Below, in pieces: positions 13,016-34,051 of a stretch of DNA of 64,000 nucleotides (position 1 is the first letter of the stretch; each line of letters begins with the position of its first letter). This stretch comes from Diplonema papillatum (lineage: Eukaryota > Euglenozoa > Diplonemea > Diplonemida > Diplonemidae), in contig JAPJBO010000270.1 in assembly GCA_030068145.1 (NCBI GenBank), positions 124,001 to 188,000 of the forward strand. Direction: 5' to 3'. Below the pieces are notes generated by a model that worked only from the letters and a program-made list of their open reading frames with translations, made no database searches and was not told where the DNA came from. A program made the translations under genes and the position numbers.

Positions 13016-14472
13016 GACCGCCGCATCCCTTCGTTCGCTGCGGCTCACGAAAAATAATATACGACCCCCGTCCCATCGTATTTCCCTCCCCCCCTACTTA
13101 CTTTTGGTCTTCGCTCGTTCCCTCCGAACAGTTTCCAACTGATTCGAGCGGAAACCCGTGCTGGACGAACGCTGGCGAGTAGCCACGGAACCCAGCACCG
13201 GCAACAGACACCCTTTTTCTGAGTTCAAAAACAATTCGAATGCACAAAACGAACAAAAGTACAATTTCTTTCCTTCCAGACTCCACGTCGGGGGTCGTTT
13301 GCCGAGAACTTCGATCAGGGGGCAGGTACACTTTGAACTTCAAACGTAGCGAAACAGGAATGACAAACAGTATCACCCAGAGAGGATAAACCTCTGAACA
13401 ACATCCGAAGACCCTAACCCCACAAGGGAGCAGCTGCCGTCTTCCCATCATTGGATAAGTAAAGCGACAACAAGAGTAGTGGTATTTCATTGTTGCGGCC
13501 TCCCACCTATTCTACACCTCTCGTGTCACTGCACAAAGTCAGACTATGCAAAAATTCAACAGCCAAGAGAGTGTCCACCGTGCCAGCCCGCATAAGTTCT
13601 CGGCACGATCCCCCCATCGCCCCGTCTCCCGCCCACAACCTCCCCCCCTCCCCGTTCTTTTTTTAGTAGTATCCGTATTGCGTACACTTCCGGCGGAAAC
13701 CGCCGCCCCCGATTTTCAGCCGCTCGTCCGGAAAAAGGGGACAGGGCCTTGCACAAGCAAAACCATCATACCCCAAGTATCATCAGACGCACCCCAATAA
13801 GAAGGCAAACCTCACACACGTTTTGCCTCTCCCCCGCCTCCTTCTTCCGGAAGTGTTCGTTTTTACTCTTACGATCCTCCTTCTTTCCCTGTAAAAGCGT
13901 TTCCCTTTTTATCCCCCTCTCCCTCCCGTGAATACCCCCCTACTCCCCGGTTAAACCGTCGCGTGCGTGCATGGACCTTGCATGCACTACACCCTGGTGT
14001 GAGGGCGCGAGGAAAAAAGGCCGAGCTCGTGCGATCGACGGAAAAACGTGCAGTTCGCCCGTGCAGTTCGCCCGTGCACCGCCCCCCCCTCCCCCCTTTC
14101 TTTCTTTTTGTATGACGTTCCATAGTCGGCTCGTCTGGTCTTCTTCCTTTTTTATCTCTCTTTTTTTTGGTCCTTCTTATTCTTCTTCTGCTTTTGTTTT
14201 TTTTTCACTGTTCGGGTATTTCTGCCTCTTCAACGCTTTGCATCTTTCGCGATGAGGTGGATGTCCCCCCTATTTCCTGGAAGTGCATCGAACTGCCTGC
14301 TGCTGTCTATCGCAGACGGTTCTAGTCGTATGACAGTCTATCAGCCAGGGGTGGACCGGCTCAGCTGAGTCCAGAAAGTTCGTCAAAAACATAACCCATA
14401 ACGAAAGCGTGCACTAAATATACAACCCGTAACCACATAACCCTTTCTTGCTCTAAGAGAACCCATTCATGA

Positions 14473-14526
14473 ACGGTCACACGGAGACCCTAAAACCCCG
14501 GAGTTTCAAGCGAACTTTAACTCTAA
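14473..14526 (+). repeat. Dispersed repeat family C, copy 3
   Basis: CGGTCACACGGAGACCC, then CCCCGGAGTTTCAAGCGAAC, the best-preserved family C core. It lies outside any exon-intron model, about 900 bp upstream of the ATG at 15412, so it may sit in an unseen 5' leader intron. Confidence 0.65.
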
Positions 14527-15235
14527 AAAACTGCGCGGGCCCTTGGCACCGATGCGAAGCACGGTGCGCGCACTCAAGGACTCGACGCAGCCGCACGAGA
14601 AGAAGAAGAAGAAGAAGAGAAGAAAACGGCCGCTCCTGGTCCAGGAACGGTCAACTACAGCTTGCAAAGCTTGAGTCGGAGACAGCATAGTGCCACAACC
14701 CCGTCCGCTCTGCCCTGTGGCTGACCGTCTCGACGAGCTTGTGTTCGGCGCAAGCGCCTAACCCCAAGGTGCGCCACGCCTTGATGCTTTAGTTTGGGAA
14801 ATCGGTAGCCACTTGACCCGTGGCTCTGCGGTACCGCCGGACACGTGAAGCTTGGCTCCGTATAGCAGGCTTTCCCTGGTACCGTCGACACCGCAGCCAC
14901 ACAAAAAGTTGAGAAGGACCCACACCGGCGGGAGTGGAGCGAAGCGGCAGGAAAAGCCGGCAGAACCCCCCCGGGGAAGGGAGCGGCACCACCAACACGC
15001 GCACCTCATCCCCCGACCCCCCGAAAGTCCCCGTCCGAAGGACCCACTACCGAGCACCAACTTTTGGTCCGCGTTCACAAGCGAAACCCGGGGAAGAGGC
15101 TTTTCTCGTCTTTTTCATACTTGCAATGGTAGGAAACACACCTCCTCCCCTCTCCTCCCCGACCGCAACCAATTATATAAAGCCGCCTCCCGCGGTTTCA
15201 AACAAATAAAAAGCACCCGCTCTTGCGAAATTGCG

Positions 15236-15240
15236 AAAAA

Positions 15241-15277
<37 letters not shown>
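15236..15277. repeat. A-run and (TA)n microsatellite
   Basis: A run of A's passes directly into about 14 TA dinucleotides. Simple sequence, upstream of the gene at 15412. Confidence 0.9.
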
Positions 15278-15281
<4 letters not shown>

Positions 15282-15411
15282 CGAAGTTGACGAGAACACA
15301 GAGGCAGACAGAGGCAAAGCCGTTGCCCGACCGGTCCTCGCAGCCCACACGCACTCGCGTGCGTACCCCAAGTTTTAGCGTTTGGGTAGATACAAATCCG
15401 CGTCGTTCAAG

Positions 15412-25531
<10,120 letters not shown>

Positions 25532-27023
25532 ATAGTGTTGCGATCTTGCGACCTTAGGTTCTGTCCGGACGAAAGTCGAACGGTCTGACGGGCCTAGTAT
25601 TGTCTCCCCCTGTGGGCTGTCTTCTTCCCCCTCAGTCCCTCGGAAATCCCACGAGCCTGTGCCCCTTCCTTTGCAGTTTCTTTGTTCTTCATTCGAAGTG
25701 CACGAGGGGCTTCGGCCCGTGACATCGTCACTTATACAGCAAGTACTTTTCTCTCTCTGTCTCTCTCTATTTGTCTTTTCTTTTCCACATCACTCTCTCC
25801 AGGAACCCAGCAGAAGCCTGTCACTGGAGAGGGGAAAAACAAAAGGATTTTCACCAAAAAAAAAAAGGTACTGTACAGCCCTCTGTGCCGTTTGTTTTTA
25901 ACTATTTTCTTTCTTTTTCCTTGTCACCCGTTCTGCAGGCGAGTGCCCCGTGCTCAAGCGCCGGCGTGCCTGCACGGGCGGAGGACGTCTGGGCTTCACC
26001 CACCCTGAGATCTGTGTCCGAGTCGCTGGATCGTCCAGAAAACGAAAGAACAAGAAGAAGAACCAGATTCGACGAGAGAGAAAAAAAGAGTATTCCTTTT
26101 TCTTTTATGCTTTTTTTTTTCTTGACCGCCTTCCCGGCGTCCTTTCCTCATTTTCGCCCCCAGCAAAACCCGCACACTCTTTCTTTGCTGCTGAGTCCAA
26201 TTCCTGGTTATCCGCCACGGACTGCCAAGCGTCGTGAGTGGCCCACACTGTTTGTGGGGGCTCTTAGTTCATGAAAAGGTAGAAAGAAAGCGGCGAGGAA
26301 CCCTCAAAAAAAGATAGTGAGTGGGGCGAGAAGACCTATCTTTTTTTTTTTTTTTGTTTTCCCAGTCGTGACAACAGTGGAAAAAAAGGAGAGAAAAAAA
26401 CAATGTCGATGCACTCAACTTTTCGACTCTAACACAACACAGACCACAGACCCCTGTTCCTTTTTTCCATTAGACAGTTCACCTTTCTCTTTTCGACCTC
26501 CTCCCCATTCTGCCCGCCTCTTAAGTTTCCCCGCTTTCCGTTCTCGTTTCGGCAAATAAATGGGACCGTCGCAGTAGTAAATATAGACAGACCAACAGAG
26601 CGACCAAACCGAGGACCCGGATATCGACCCCCTGAGGAGGGCTGAGGAGGCCCCTGAGCACCTACCCACCAGCAGGGATCCACCTACCCGGGTATACACC
26701 CAGCGCTCTTGTTAAGGATCAGCCACTTTGGCCGGATGGCCGGATAAACCAGACCCCCCCCCTCCCCCCCCCTCTACAGTGCAGTTGCCTTGGAGGCTGG
26801 GTGGTCAAATTCTCTAAGGTGAAATGGTCAAAATTCCCTGCCAAAAGTGGGCCCACAAAAATTTTCCAAAGTGTGGTATTTGGGGTATTTGGGGCAAAAA
26901 AAAAATTTTTTTTTTCTGACCGCCCACCGTGGTGACCACCTTAGAGTGTGACAGGTAGCGTCTCCCCCCTCCACAGTGAAAATAGCCTGAGGGGGGGGGG
27001 GGGGGGGGGGGGTCAGCCGGCTG

Positions 27024-27206
27024 ATGGATGGATGGATGGTTCTTAACAAGATGCCTGTATACACCCCGCTAGATGGGCTGTATGCCTATACCCCGTATAC
27101 ACCTGCACCCGCTGTACCCGCTGTGGGTGTACCCCTGTATAGAGAGTGGGGCGACGTGCGACCTCACTGGGACACAGAGAGGCCGCGCATTCCGGCAGCA
27201 TCATGA
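27024..27206 (+). CDS. Possible small ORF or exon, Tyr/Pro-rich
   Basis: A 60-codon frame (MDGWMVLNKMPVYTPLDGLY and on), rich in YTP and PAVP, with codon use closer to the genes than to the spacer. Its stop overlaps an ATG at 27203 that opens a second frame with DAKVLKAVLEGNVDESR, which looks like the start of an ankyrin unit. Either frame could be an exon of the ankyrin gene at 28855, or neither may be real; I found no matching splice phase. Low confidence. Confidence 0.2.
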   Translation: MDGWMVLNKMPVYTPLDGLYAYTPYTPAPAVPAVGVPLYREWGDVRPHWDTERPRIPAAS

Positions 27207-27328
27207 CCCCAACCAGCTGCCTGGACGCCAAAGTCCTCAAGGCCGTCCTCGAGGGGAACGTGGATGAGAGCAGATGTTGGCTGTGCCAGAGAATATCCAA
27301 CGGAGTACATTCAAGGCCGGAGGGGAGA

Positions 27329-27391
27329 ATCGGCGTGCCGCACGGCGGAAAACAGCAAGCGGTTATCACTAACTCACAGCAACAGTTGCAA
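27329..27391 (+). repeat. Dispersed repeat family H, copy 1
   Basis: GCGTGCCGCACGGCGGAAAA, then CAGCAAGCGGTTATCA and CTCACAGCAACAGTTGCAA, nearly identical to 28635-28697 (about 60 bp, one or two changes). Confidence 0.85.
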
Positions 27392-27999
27392 CCGTCATTC
27401 ATACTCATTCTAATCGGCATCCCTCTTCTTGAATCGCGAACGATTCTTTCCGTGGAATGTTAACACCGCCATTTGAGATTATCGAGGCGAGGTCATGTCA
27501 GATTAGTTAGCTATGTCACTAGAGCGGAGTGCTGCTCCGATTCAGAATGTGATTGACTCACTCTAGTGATTAGCGTTCTTGCCTTATGAATACCAGTCTC
27601 TTTCATTTGCCAGTCTTTGATTTTCATTTCATGCGTGGTTGACCATCATATTACCAACAGGAGAGGTAGTGATCCTTCCGTCCTCCTGGAGCTCAAGAGC
27701 TTTCAGGAGGGGAGGGCCCCCTTTCCTATATTGGGCATGACCCCTTTTCCCGAACTGGGGGGGTCGGCGACGCGCACGCGTCAACCCCCCCCCCCTCCCC
27801 CTACAGTGCTCTGCGGAGTTTACTTCGCAGATTGCCACCGTAAAAAGAAGACAAGTCAGTGCTGCCTAGCGAGTCGCAGTCACAATCAGGGCGAGTGCCC
27901 TGAGTTTTTTAACTGATTGCTCAGACACGGTTGTAGGGGCCTTCTCCCCGTGACGGATTCGCCTGTGCTCTAGTAGCACGGGTGGTCCTGGCTGTGACG

Positions 28000-28265
28000 A
28001 GCTACGAACAGCCGCCTGACAAACCAGACTCACACCGCAGTCCTGTCTGCAGACACTCAGGCTCCACGCTGATGATGGTCCGCCTTATGTGTCCGTGGCT
28101 TAAAGGACCGAAACACGGCGCAGACGGGACCAGTGCGGTGTTGAGCACATACCCATTCCAAGCACGTTCTTGATCCCCCCCCTCCCCCTACAGTTGCCTG
28201 CAGGGAGAGGAGAGAGAGAGAGGAGAGAGAGCAGCCGCGCGAGAGCCACCTGGCAACGACAAAGG
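28000..28265 (+). repeat. Family B, longest contiguous copy
   Basis: Contains CTACGAACAGCCGCCTGACA, GTGTCCGTGGCTTAAAGGAC and GTGTTGAGCACATACCCATT, then a C-rich tract, CTACAG, and an AG-rich segment also found at 21750-21812. It is the best guide to the full structure of the family (about 180-260 bp). Confidence 0.75.
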
Positions 28266-28634
28266 TTGCACCACGACGAAAGCGCGGAAGAACGTGATCC
28301 TTCTGGAGCCACGCAACGAAAACCCGGCGTCGTGTGGTACTCATTTGCATGCAAATGACTCCCTCCCCCCACTAGCGCAACAACAAGAAGATGGCGACAC
28401 GTGTTCTTTTTGTGACACGAAACGCCGTCTGGTAAACCTGTCACACGGGGTGTGGGGGGGTAGGCCCCCCCACACCTGCTCACATGCTCCTTAGAACTGT
28501 CTCCCAATCCACCGCTACCGCGCTTCCGTATTTCTACCGACTGTGGCATGTCATCAAGCTTCTTTTTAAACACTCACAGGTTACGACTCTCTCTCTTGGC
28601 ATCGGGGACACAGCCCTCCACGACTTCTGCCTCT

Positions 28635-28697
28635 CGGCGTGCCGCACGGCGGAAAACAGCAAGCGGTTATCATTAACTCACAGCAACAGTTGCAATA
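28635..28697 (+). repeat. Dispersed repeat family H, copy 2
   Basis: Second copy of the roughly 60-bp element at 27329-27391, in the same orientation, 160 bp upstream of the ankyrin gene. It is followed by a CAACAA-rich run and by GACAAAGGTTGCACCACGAC, which also occurs at 28258. Confidence 0.85.
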
Positions 28698-28854
28698 AAC
28701 ACACACAACAACAAACAACAACGCACAAACAACAAACAACGACAAAGGTTGCACCACGACGAAAACCTGTCACACAGGGTGTGGGGGGGGGGGGGTAGGA
28801 GGCCGGAACGGGAAGCAAAGCAGCCCAACCGACGACGGGCGGCACCGCGCGAAG

Positions 28855-29988
28855 ATGGGGCGCGGCGATTACTTGACGCCATCGCCGACGCCGTGGAGCC
28901 GGGTGGCGACCCCCGATGATGGGATCGACCGGGGGTACCCGGAGCAGGCGTTGGCGGGCGTCTACGGGGAGGAGGTGCACGTGCCGACCGCGCCGGGTAG
29001 CGGCAGGAGCAGGCCTGCGCGGAGGAGCACCGCGCACGTCGTTGACTTGATCGAGAAGGAGCGGGTCACGGCCGGGCAGCGGAGGCAGATCGACGACACG
29101 ATGTCGCGATTCTGGAACAACCCGCCCGGCTGGGACGACCTGTACGGGGCGAAGGCCGACGCCGTCGCGTCGGGCGGCTCCATCGTCGAGCTGCGGCTGT
29201 TTTTGAAGCAGCAGGGCCCGGCGACCCTCGAAGCCCTGCGCCGGCGCACGAAGTCTCTCCTCCACCTCGCCTGCGAGAAACGCCCCGTCGGAAACCTCGC
29301 GATGCTGGTCATGCTGATCGCCGAGTTCGGGCTGCCCATCGACGCGACGTGCCAGCACAAGGGCCGTCCGCTGCACACGGCTGCCCGTCACGGGTGCCTG
29401 CTTATCGTGCAGTACCTCCTCACGTACGACGACGCGTTGGCAGGACTCAACTGCGCAATCCCGGCTACCGGCAACACGCCGCTACACGAGGCTGTGGTCA
29501 ACGGGAAGGTCGAAGTCGTGAGAACGCTCGCTGAGTACGGTGCGCTCATCAACAAGCCGAACCTGCGGAAGCAAACACCGTTTCTCCTGTCTTGCAAGCA
29601 CGGCAGCCGTGCCGTCGTCGAGTACTTGCTCGACGCGCACGCGCCGCTGTTCGACATCAACGCGATCGACAAGGACAACATGCCGGCCGTGTACTACGCC
29701 GTCGCCGCCGGGTCCGCCTGCCTCCTGCAGCTGCTCTTGGACCGGGGGGCCTCCTTGCGGTACCCTTCCCTCTACTGGACGCCGCTGCAGCTCGCGTGCC
29801 GGCAGAAGGACCACGACGCTGCTTTGGCGCTCGTGCAGTTCCTGCTGCCCCTGTGTGATGACCCCAACGTGCACACGCACCACAACAGCCTCGTCTCGCT
29901 CGCCGTAAAGCAGGGCAACAGCAAACTCGCGGCATTTCTGCGGGAGCGCGGGTTGAACGAAGAAGAACTTTCACTCTTGCAGCGCTAA
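28855..29988 (+). CDS. Ankyrin-repeat protein
   Basis: 377 residues from MGRGDYLTPSPTPWSRVATP, single exon. Residues 1-85 are a Pro/Arg-rich lead and a helical stretch. From about residue 115 to the end there are six or seven ankyrin units with the usual landmarks: SLLHLACEKRPVGNL, GRPLHTAARHGCLLIVQYLL, GNTPLHEAVVNGKVEVVRTL, QTPFLLSCKHGSRAVVEYLL, AVYYAVAAGSACLLQLLLDR and TPLQLACRQKDHDAALALV. Ankyrin stacks bind partner proteins; the partner is not predictable here. No catalytic domain is attached. The ATG is the first in frame after a possible leader acceptor at about 28825. Confidence 0.9.
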   Translation: MGRGDYLTPSPTPWSRVATPDDGIDRGYPEQALAGVYGEEVHVPTAPGSGRSRPARRSTAHVVDLIEKERVTAGQRRQIDDTMSRFWNNPPGWDDLYGAKADAVASGGSIVELRLFLKQQGPATLEALRRRTKSLLHLACEKRPVGNLAMLVMLIAEFGLPIDATCQHKGRPLHTAARHGCLLIVQYLLTYDDALAGLNCAIPATGNTPLHEAVVNGKVEVVRTLAEYGALINKPNLRKQTPFLLSCKHGSRAVVEYLLDAHAPLFDINAIDKDNMPAVYYAVAAGSACLLQLLLDRGASLRYPSLYWTPLQLACRQKDHDAALALVQFLLPLCDDPNVHTHHNSLVSLAVKQGNSKLAAFLRERGLNEEELSLLQR

Positions 29989-31079
29989 CAGTGGTAGCGC
30001 AGCAAGCGAGCGCTTTCCCGCGAGGTGGTTTTGTCCTTTCGACAGAGTGTACCGGTGCCTTTTGGCCCACCGTTCATGACGGCTGCCATGCCGGCTCCTG
30101 CGCCTGATATTGTCGTAGTGCGTTGCAGCCGTTGGGTGGTATTGGCGAGGGGTTTGGCGGGAGGGAAGGACACGCCGCGCTTGACAGAAGGAATCTCGTT
30201 CGTCCATTCATTGGTCCACCCATGCGCGCCTTTAATTAGAAGACGAGCCAATCTGCACGCCCATACCGGAACCACAAATACACTCGTACTACTTTTTGGC
30301 TGACCTTTCCATTTACACCTCGCTCGCTTCGTGGGCACGCAACGTGCCACTGAACAGGCGCTTCAGGGTAACCTTTTTTGCACTTGACTTTTTGCATGCG
30401 GCTCTTCTGGTTAATGACATACAACAATTCACACGATGTGTGTGTTTTTAGCTGGGCTGGGGGGTTCCATGGCCAACAGCGCACCTTTTTTAGCCTGCAC
30501 AATACATTGAAGGGCAACCCACAAGATTTTGTTTGTGCGTGCCGGTTGATCGTTTTCCCACTTGTATTTACCCTGTGTGTATTCAGGTAAGGAATTCTGA
30601 TCAACCACCAAAACACGCTGCCTACGTCTTTTTTGCTAGATCGCTGCCGGCATCTCAGAATCAGGGAACAAAACGGGCCGTGCGAAGAAAAGCGGCAATG
30701 CAGAAAGGTAGCGCGTGGTCTTGCTCCTGCAGTTTTAGAAACACGTGCGGAATGTTGTTGAGGGATCGTTGGCTCGCTGTGCGCAGAAGCACTCCGCCAA
30801 CTTGCTTGATGGCTTGCGAGGGTGAGGCCCGTGACATTCATTGTGTGCTGCCCGGGGATGACAATCAGGGCAACCAGGATACCGAGTCCGGCTGAGACCG
30901 ATATAAACCACGTCGATACTTACCCCGTGCCTATCGTATCCAACCCGAATGAAACGAAGGCAGCCCACGAGCAGTTTCAGTTCCTGTCGACACGTGCACA
31001 TAGTAACAAACAAAGGAGCCCCTTGCGGCGGGGGCGCGGAGGTGGAGGCAGAGGGGGGGCGTTGGGCGCACAAGAGAGT
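29989..31079. other. Spacer between the ankyrin and kanadaptin-like genes
   Basis: No supported gene. GTTTGTGCGTGCCGGTTGAT near 30530 is related to the sequence upstream of tubulin copy 1 (11605) and, inverted, to 20035-20065. The last 150 bp are GC-rich and in the same frame as the downstream gene, but no earlier ATG looks better than 31080. Confidence 0.5.
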
Positions 31080-31137
31080 ATGGGCGAAGAACCCTCGGGT
31101 TCGGGCCCTGCCGATGCGAAGCCAGCCAGCGACGGGT

Positions 31138-31175
<38 letters not shown>

Positions 31176-34051
31176 GCCGCCCCGCCGATGAAACCGACGC
31201 CGAAGCGCGGCGACGGAGACAAGCCGGGCCCAGCTGCATCGGCAATGCCGATGCCTGCTTCAAAGATGTCGATGCCGCCGCCTCCTGCCTCTCTGGCGGC
31301 GCCAGCCCCGACGGGTCCTCCAGGGTCGCTACCGGAGTCCGAGACCAAGTACACGCCACCCGCCTGGTCTGCTTGCACGGCAATTCAGAACACCGAGTTT
31401 GAAGTGTTGAAGGGCGGCACCGTCGTGACCACAGTCAACATCGCGTCGCGGCCTTTCTACGTTGTCGGTCGTGACCCTCGGGTCCACATTCCGCTGGAGC
31501 ACCCCAGCATATCCCGGCAGCATGCTTGCGTGCAACTCAATGCGGAGGGTGAAGTCTTCATCCACGACCTCGGCTCGGTTCACGGCACTTTCGTGCAGAA
31601 GAAGCGGATTGAAGCGAACACGTTCGTGAAGATCAGACAGGGCGATGTCGTCAGCTTCGGAAGCAGCAGCCGGTGTGTGGGGTTCTTTTTTTTTTTTCGA
31701 GCGTGAAATAATGAACCTGTCCAACCACACTTAGCAGGCGTCAGACCGGGACAGTCAACGACTGGCCAAGTCTCCCCGTGTGTATTGTAAGGTACTCCTG
31801 CCCGTGCGTAGATCCTGGGTACCCGCTCAACAAAGTCTGAGATCACGGACCGGAGCATCGGGAGCTGGAAGGGTGGCACATCCACCAGCAGTAATGAGAA
31901 CATATCTACGTGTGCTCTGCGTGTGCACACCCTGCACCCTTGTAATTGCATCACGATGAGGTCAGCTACTAATCGTACTGTCGCAACATACATATTGACA
32001 CCATTTACATTACGACTGCTGCGTGGGAACCTCGCACCATTGAAACAGGGTCTTCGTGTTGCTCGGCGGTGCTATGAGCGCAGAAGACGTCGAGCAACGA
32101 AGAGAAGACGATTTCGGCGCAACGTTGCGGAAGCAGTGTAAAGACAAGAAGGAACCGAAAGCAAAACGGCAAGCGTCGGACAGCCTAATGGCCGGTGCCT
32201 TGAAGCAATCCCACCCGCCAGCGGCTGCTCCCGTGCAGGAAGAGGAGGAAGGGGAAGGCGCGTACGATAATGACCACGAGCCGAAACAGTACGTCCCGGT
32301 CCAGCAGGATTTGGACATTGACGCCTTTGACTCCGAGGACGAGTTCTATGTATGTCGCACCACCCAGTTGTGCGTGCTGTAATTGTCGTAGCACGCTCTC
32401 CGCCCCCAAATTGTGGTTGTGAGATCTCAATTGAGCCGACGTAAAGTCTCGAAAACCCTCAACGTGCGTCCAGAGCCTAGCATCGTTGACCAGAACAGTC
32501 CTTGTTTCCCGGACTTGATGTTTCGGCGTCAAACAAGCTTGCTGGAGGCCAGAAAAAAGTAACAGCTAGCGGACTACGTGCCACCTACCAAAGCAGGGAG
32601 GTCATGAGCACGGGAGCGCGCAAACAAAAGATTTTACAGCTGGAAGGACCCACCATTACCCAGCACATGCAAGCAACCGGGAACAAACACGCACAGGACC
32701 GGTCGGCCCTGGGGGAAAAGCGCCGGAAACGCAAGGCACGCAAGGAGAAGGACTCGGCGAAGGGCGGCGGAGGGGGCGTGCAGTACTTGTCGGAGAGCAC
32801 CGTGCGGCACGCCGTCGAGAAGCTCGAGAAGAAGGTCGGCGAGAGCGGGCGTGCCCTCGGCCTCGAGGAAGCCGGCCTCGCTGCCGCCGAGGGGAAGCTC
32901 GAACAGGCGTCGTCGGCCCCGGGCCAGGACACTCTGGAGCTGTACATGCTCCAGAGCGCGGTAAAAGACCACAAGGAGACCTTGGCCCGGGCCCGCAGCG
33001 AGCACGCGGCCCTCGAAGCGGAGCTGGCGGAGCAGCGGTCGATCCTCGACAAGGTCAGGCCCGCCGCGCCGCCGGCCGCCAAAAAGGCGAGGGGTCCCGA
33101 TTCGGGCCACTTCGCGGGAAGCAGCGGCGGAGGCGCAGGAGGAGGAGGAGGCGCCGCGGCGGTCTCGTTCAGCTTCACGGCGCGCACGCTCAAAAAGGAC
33201 GCCCCCGGCGGGCCGGTCGCGGCGGCGCTCAAGCGGCTGCAGGCGCAGCAGCAGCAGCAGGACGACGCGCAGCAGCAGCAGCCGGCTGCTGCTGCTGCTG
33301 CTTCCGCTGCGGCGGTGGTGGAGGAGCCGCTGCCGGTGCTCGCGGCCGGCGCCGCGTCGAAGGAGGAGCTGGGCGACGTTGTCAAAAAGGCGCGGCAGGA
33401 GCAGCGGCAGCAGGTATGCGGCGAAAGGGCAAGCACTTTGCGATCATGGAGGAAGCAAGGCAGTACTTGAGGATATTGGTGGTGCAAGACAGTACTTGAG
33501 AGTGTTCGCGAGTGCAAGGCAATACTTGACGGTGTTTGGCGAGTGCAAGACAGTACTTGAGAGTGTTGGAGAGTGCAAGACAGTACTTGACGGTGTTAGG
33601 CGAGTGCAAGACGGTGTTTGAGGGTGTTGGAGAGAGCAAGACAGTAAGATTTACTTACAAGCAGTACACCTCTCACCACCAAGTTCTTCCTCCACTTTTG
33701 CCCACTCTCAACACGAACACACAGGAAAAGAAGGATCGGGAGGCGGGCCACCTGAACCGGCTGGCCGAGATGCAGAAAGCTGCGGAAGAAGCGAAGACTC
33801 GGAAGCTGCAGGCAGTGGACCGAAAGCTGGTGGCGGAGATGCGGGGCCAGGCGGCGCCGCCCGGCGGCGAAAAGGACGCCGCCCAGCCGCCGGGGCCGGC
33901 GAAGGAGCTGACGAAGAAGGAGCGCCTCGACTTGCTGACGAAGAAGCGCGAGCTGCAGCGCCAAAAGGAGCAAGCCGCCGCCGCCTGGCGCGCCCCCGAC
34001 GGCCAGAGCGGCGACGGCACCACGGCTCTCAACAAAAAGCTCGGGTACTGA
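31080..34051 (+). CDS. Kanadaptin (SLC4A1AP)-like FHA-domain protein, four exons
   Basis: Exons 31080-31672, 32049-32349, 32697-33413 and 33725-34051 join in phases 2, 0 and 0 (645 residues). Donors are GTGTGT, GTATGT and GTATGC; acceptors end ACAG or CAG. Residues 1-95 are a Met/Gly/Pro-rich lead with a (GM)n run. Residues 100-200 form an FHA domain: FYVVGRDPRVHI, HPSISRQHACVQ, GSVHGTFV and, across the first junction, SFGSSSRVFVLLGG. FHA domains bind phosphothreonine. Across the second junction DSEDEFY joins DRS, the conserved DEFYDRT-like motif of kanadaptin, and a helical stretch TLELYMLQSAVKDHKETLAR corresponds to its coiled region. The tail is basic and rich in K/E, as in nuclear proteins. 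The family match rests on domain order plus these motifs. Confidence 0.85.
31137..31174 (+). repeat. (ATGGGC)n microsatellite in coding sequence
   Basis: Six tandem GGCATG hexamers encode (GM)n near the N-terminus of the kanadaptin-like protein. In-frame, hence length-variable without frameshift. Confidence 0.9.
32586..32630 (+). repeat. Dispersed repeat family D, copy 3 (diverged)
   Basis: CTACCAAAGCAGGGAGGTCA, then GAGCGCGCAAACAAAAG, resemble 19376-19428. It lies about 65 bp upstream of the acceptor of the exon at 32697. Confidence 0.5.
33445..33650. repeat. About 30-bp tandem repeat in an intron
   Basis: Roughly seven degenerate units of the form GAGTGCAAGACAGTACTTGA plus GAGTGTTGGA fill most of intron 33414-33724. 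Non-coding, although it keeps a frame open. Confidence 0.85.

Larger units (their letters stand above)
13016..15411. other. Spacer between beta-tubulin and the membrane-protein gene
   Basis: No supported gene. Pyrimidine-rich stretches (13.6-13.9 and 14.1-14.25 kb), a family C copy at 14473-14526, an (AAG)n run near 14600 and an A-run followed by (TA)n at 15236-15277. TTTGGGTAG near 15389 could be a leader acceptor for the next gene (guess). Confidence 0.5.
25532..28854. other. Spacer between beta-tubulin copy 2 and the ankyrin gene
   Basis: Mostly pyrimidine-rich and low-complexity DNA (runs of T, C and G; G-run at 26990-27012). It holds a weak inverted repeat around 26800-26955 (CTCTAAGGTG against CACCTTAGAG), two family H copies, a family B copy, and G/C hairpins near 28450. 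A possible exon or small ORF lies at 27024-27300 and is listed separately. CAAAGCAG near 28825 is a possible leader acceptor for the ankyrin gene. Confidence 0.5.
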
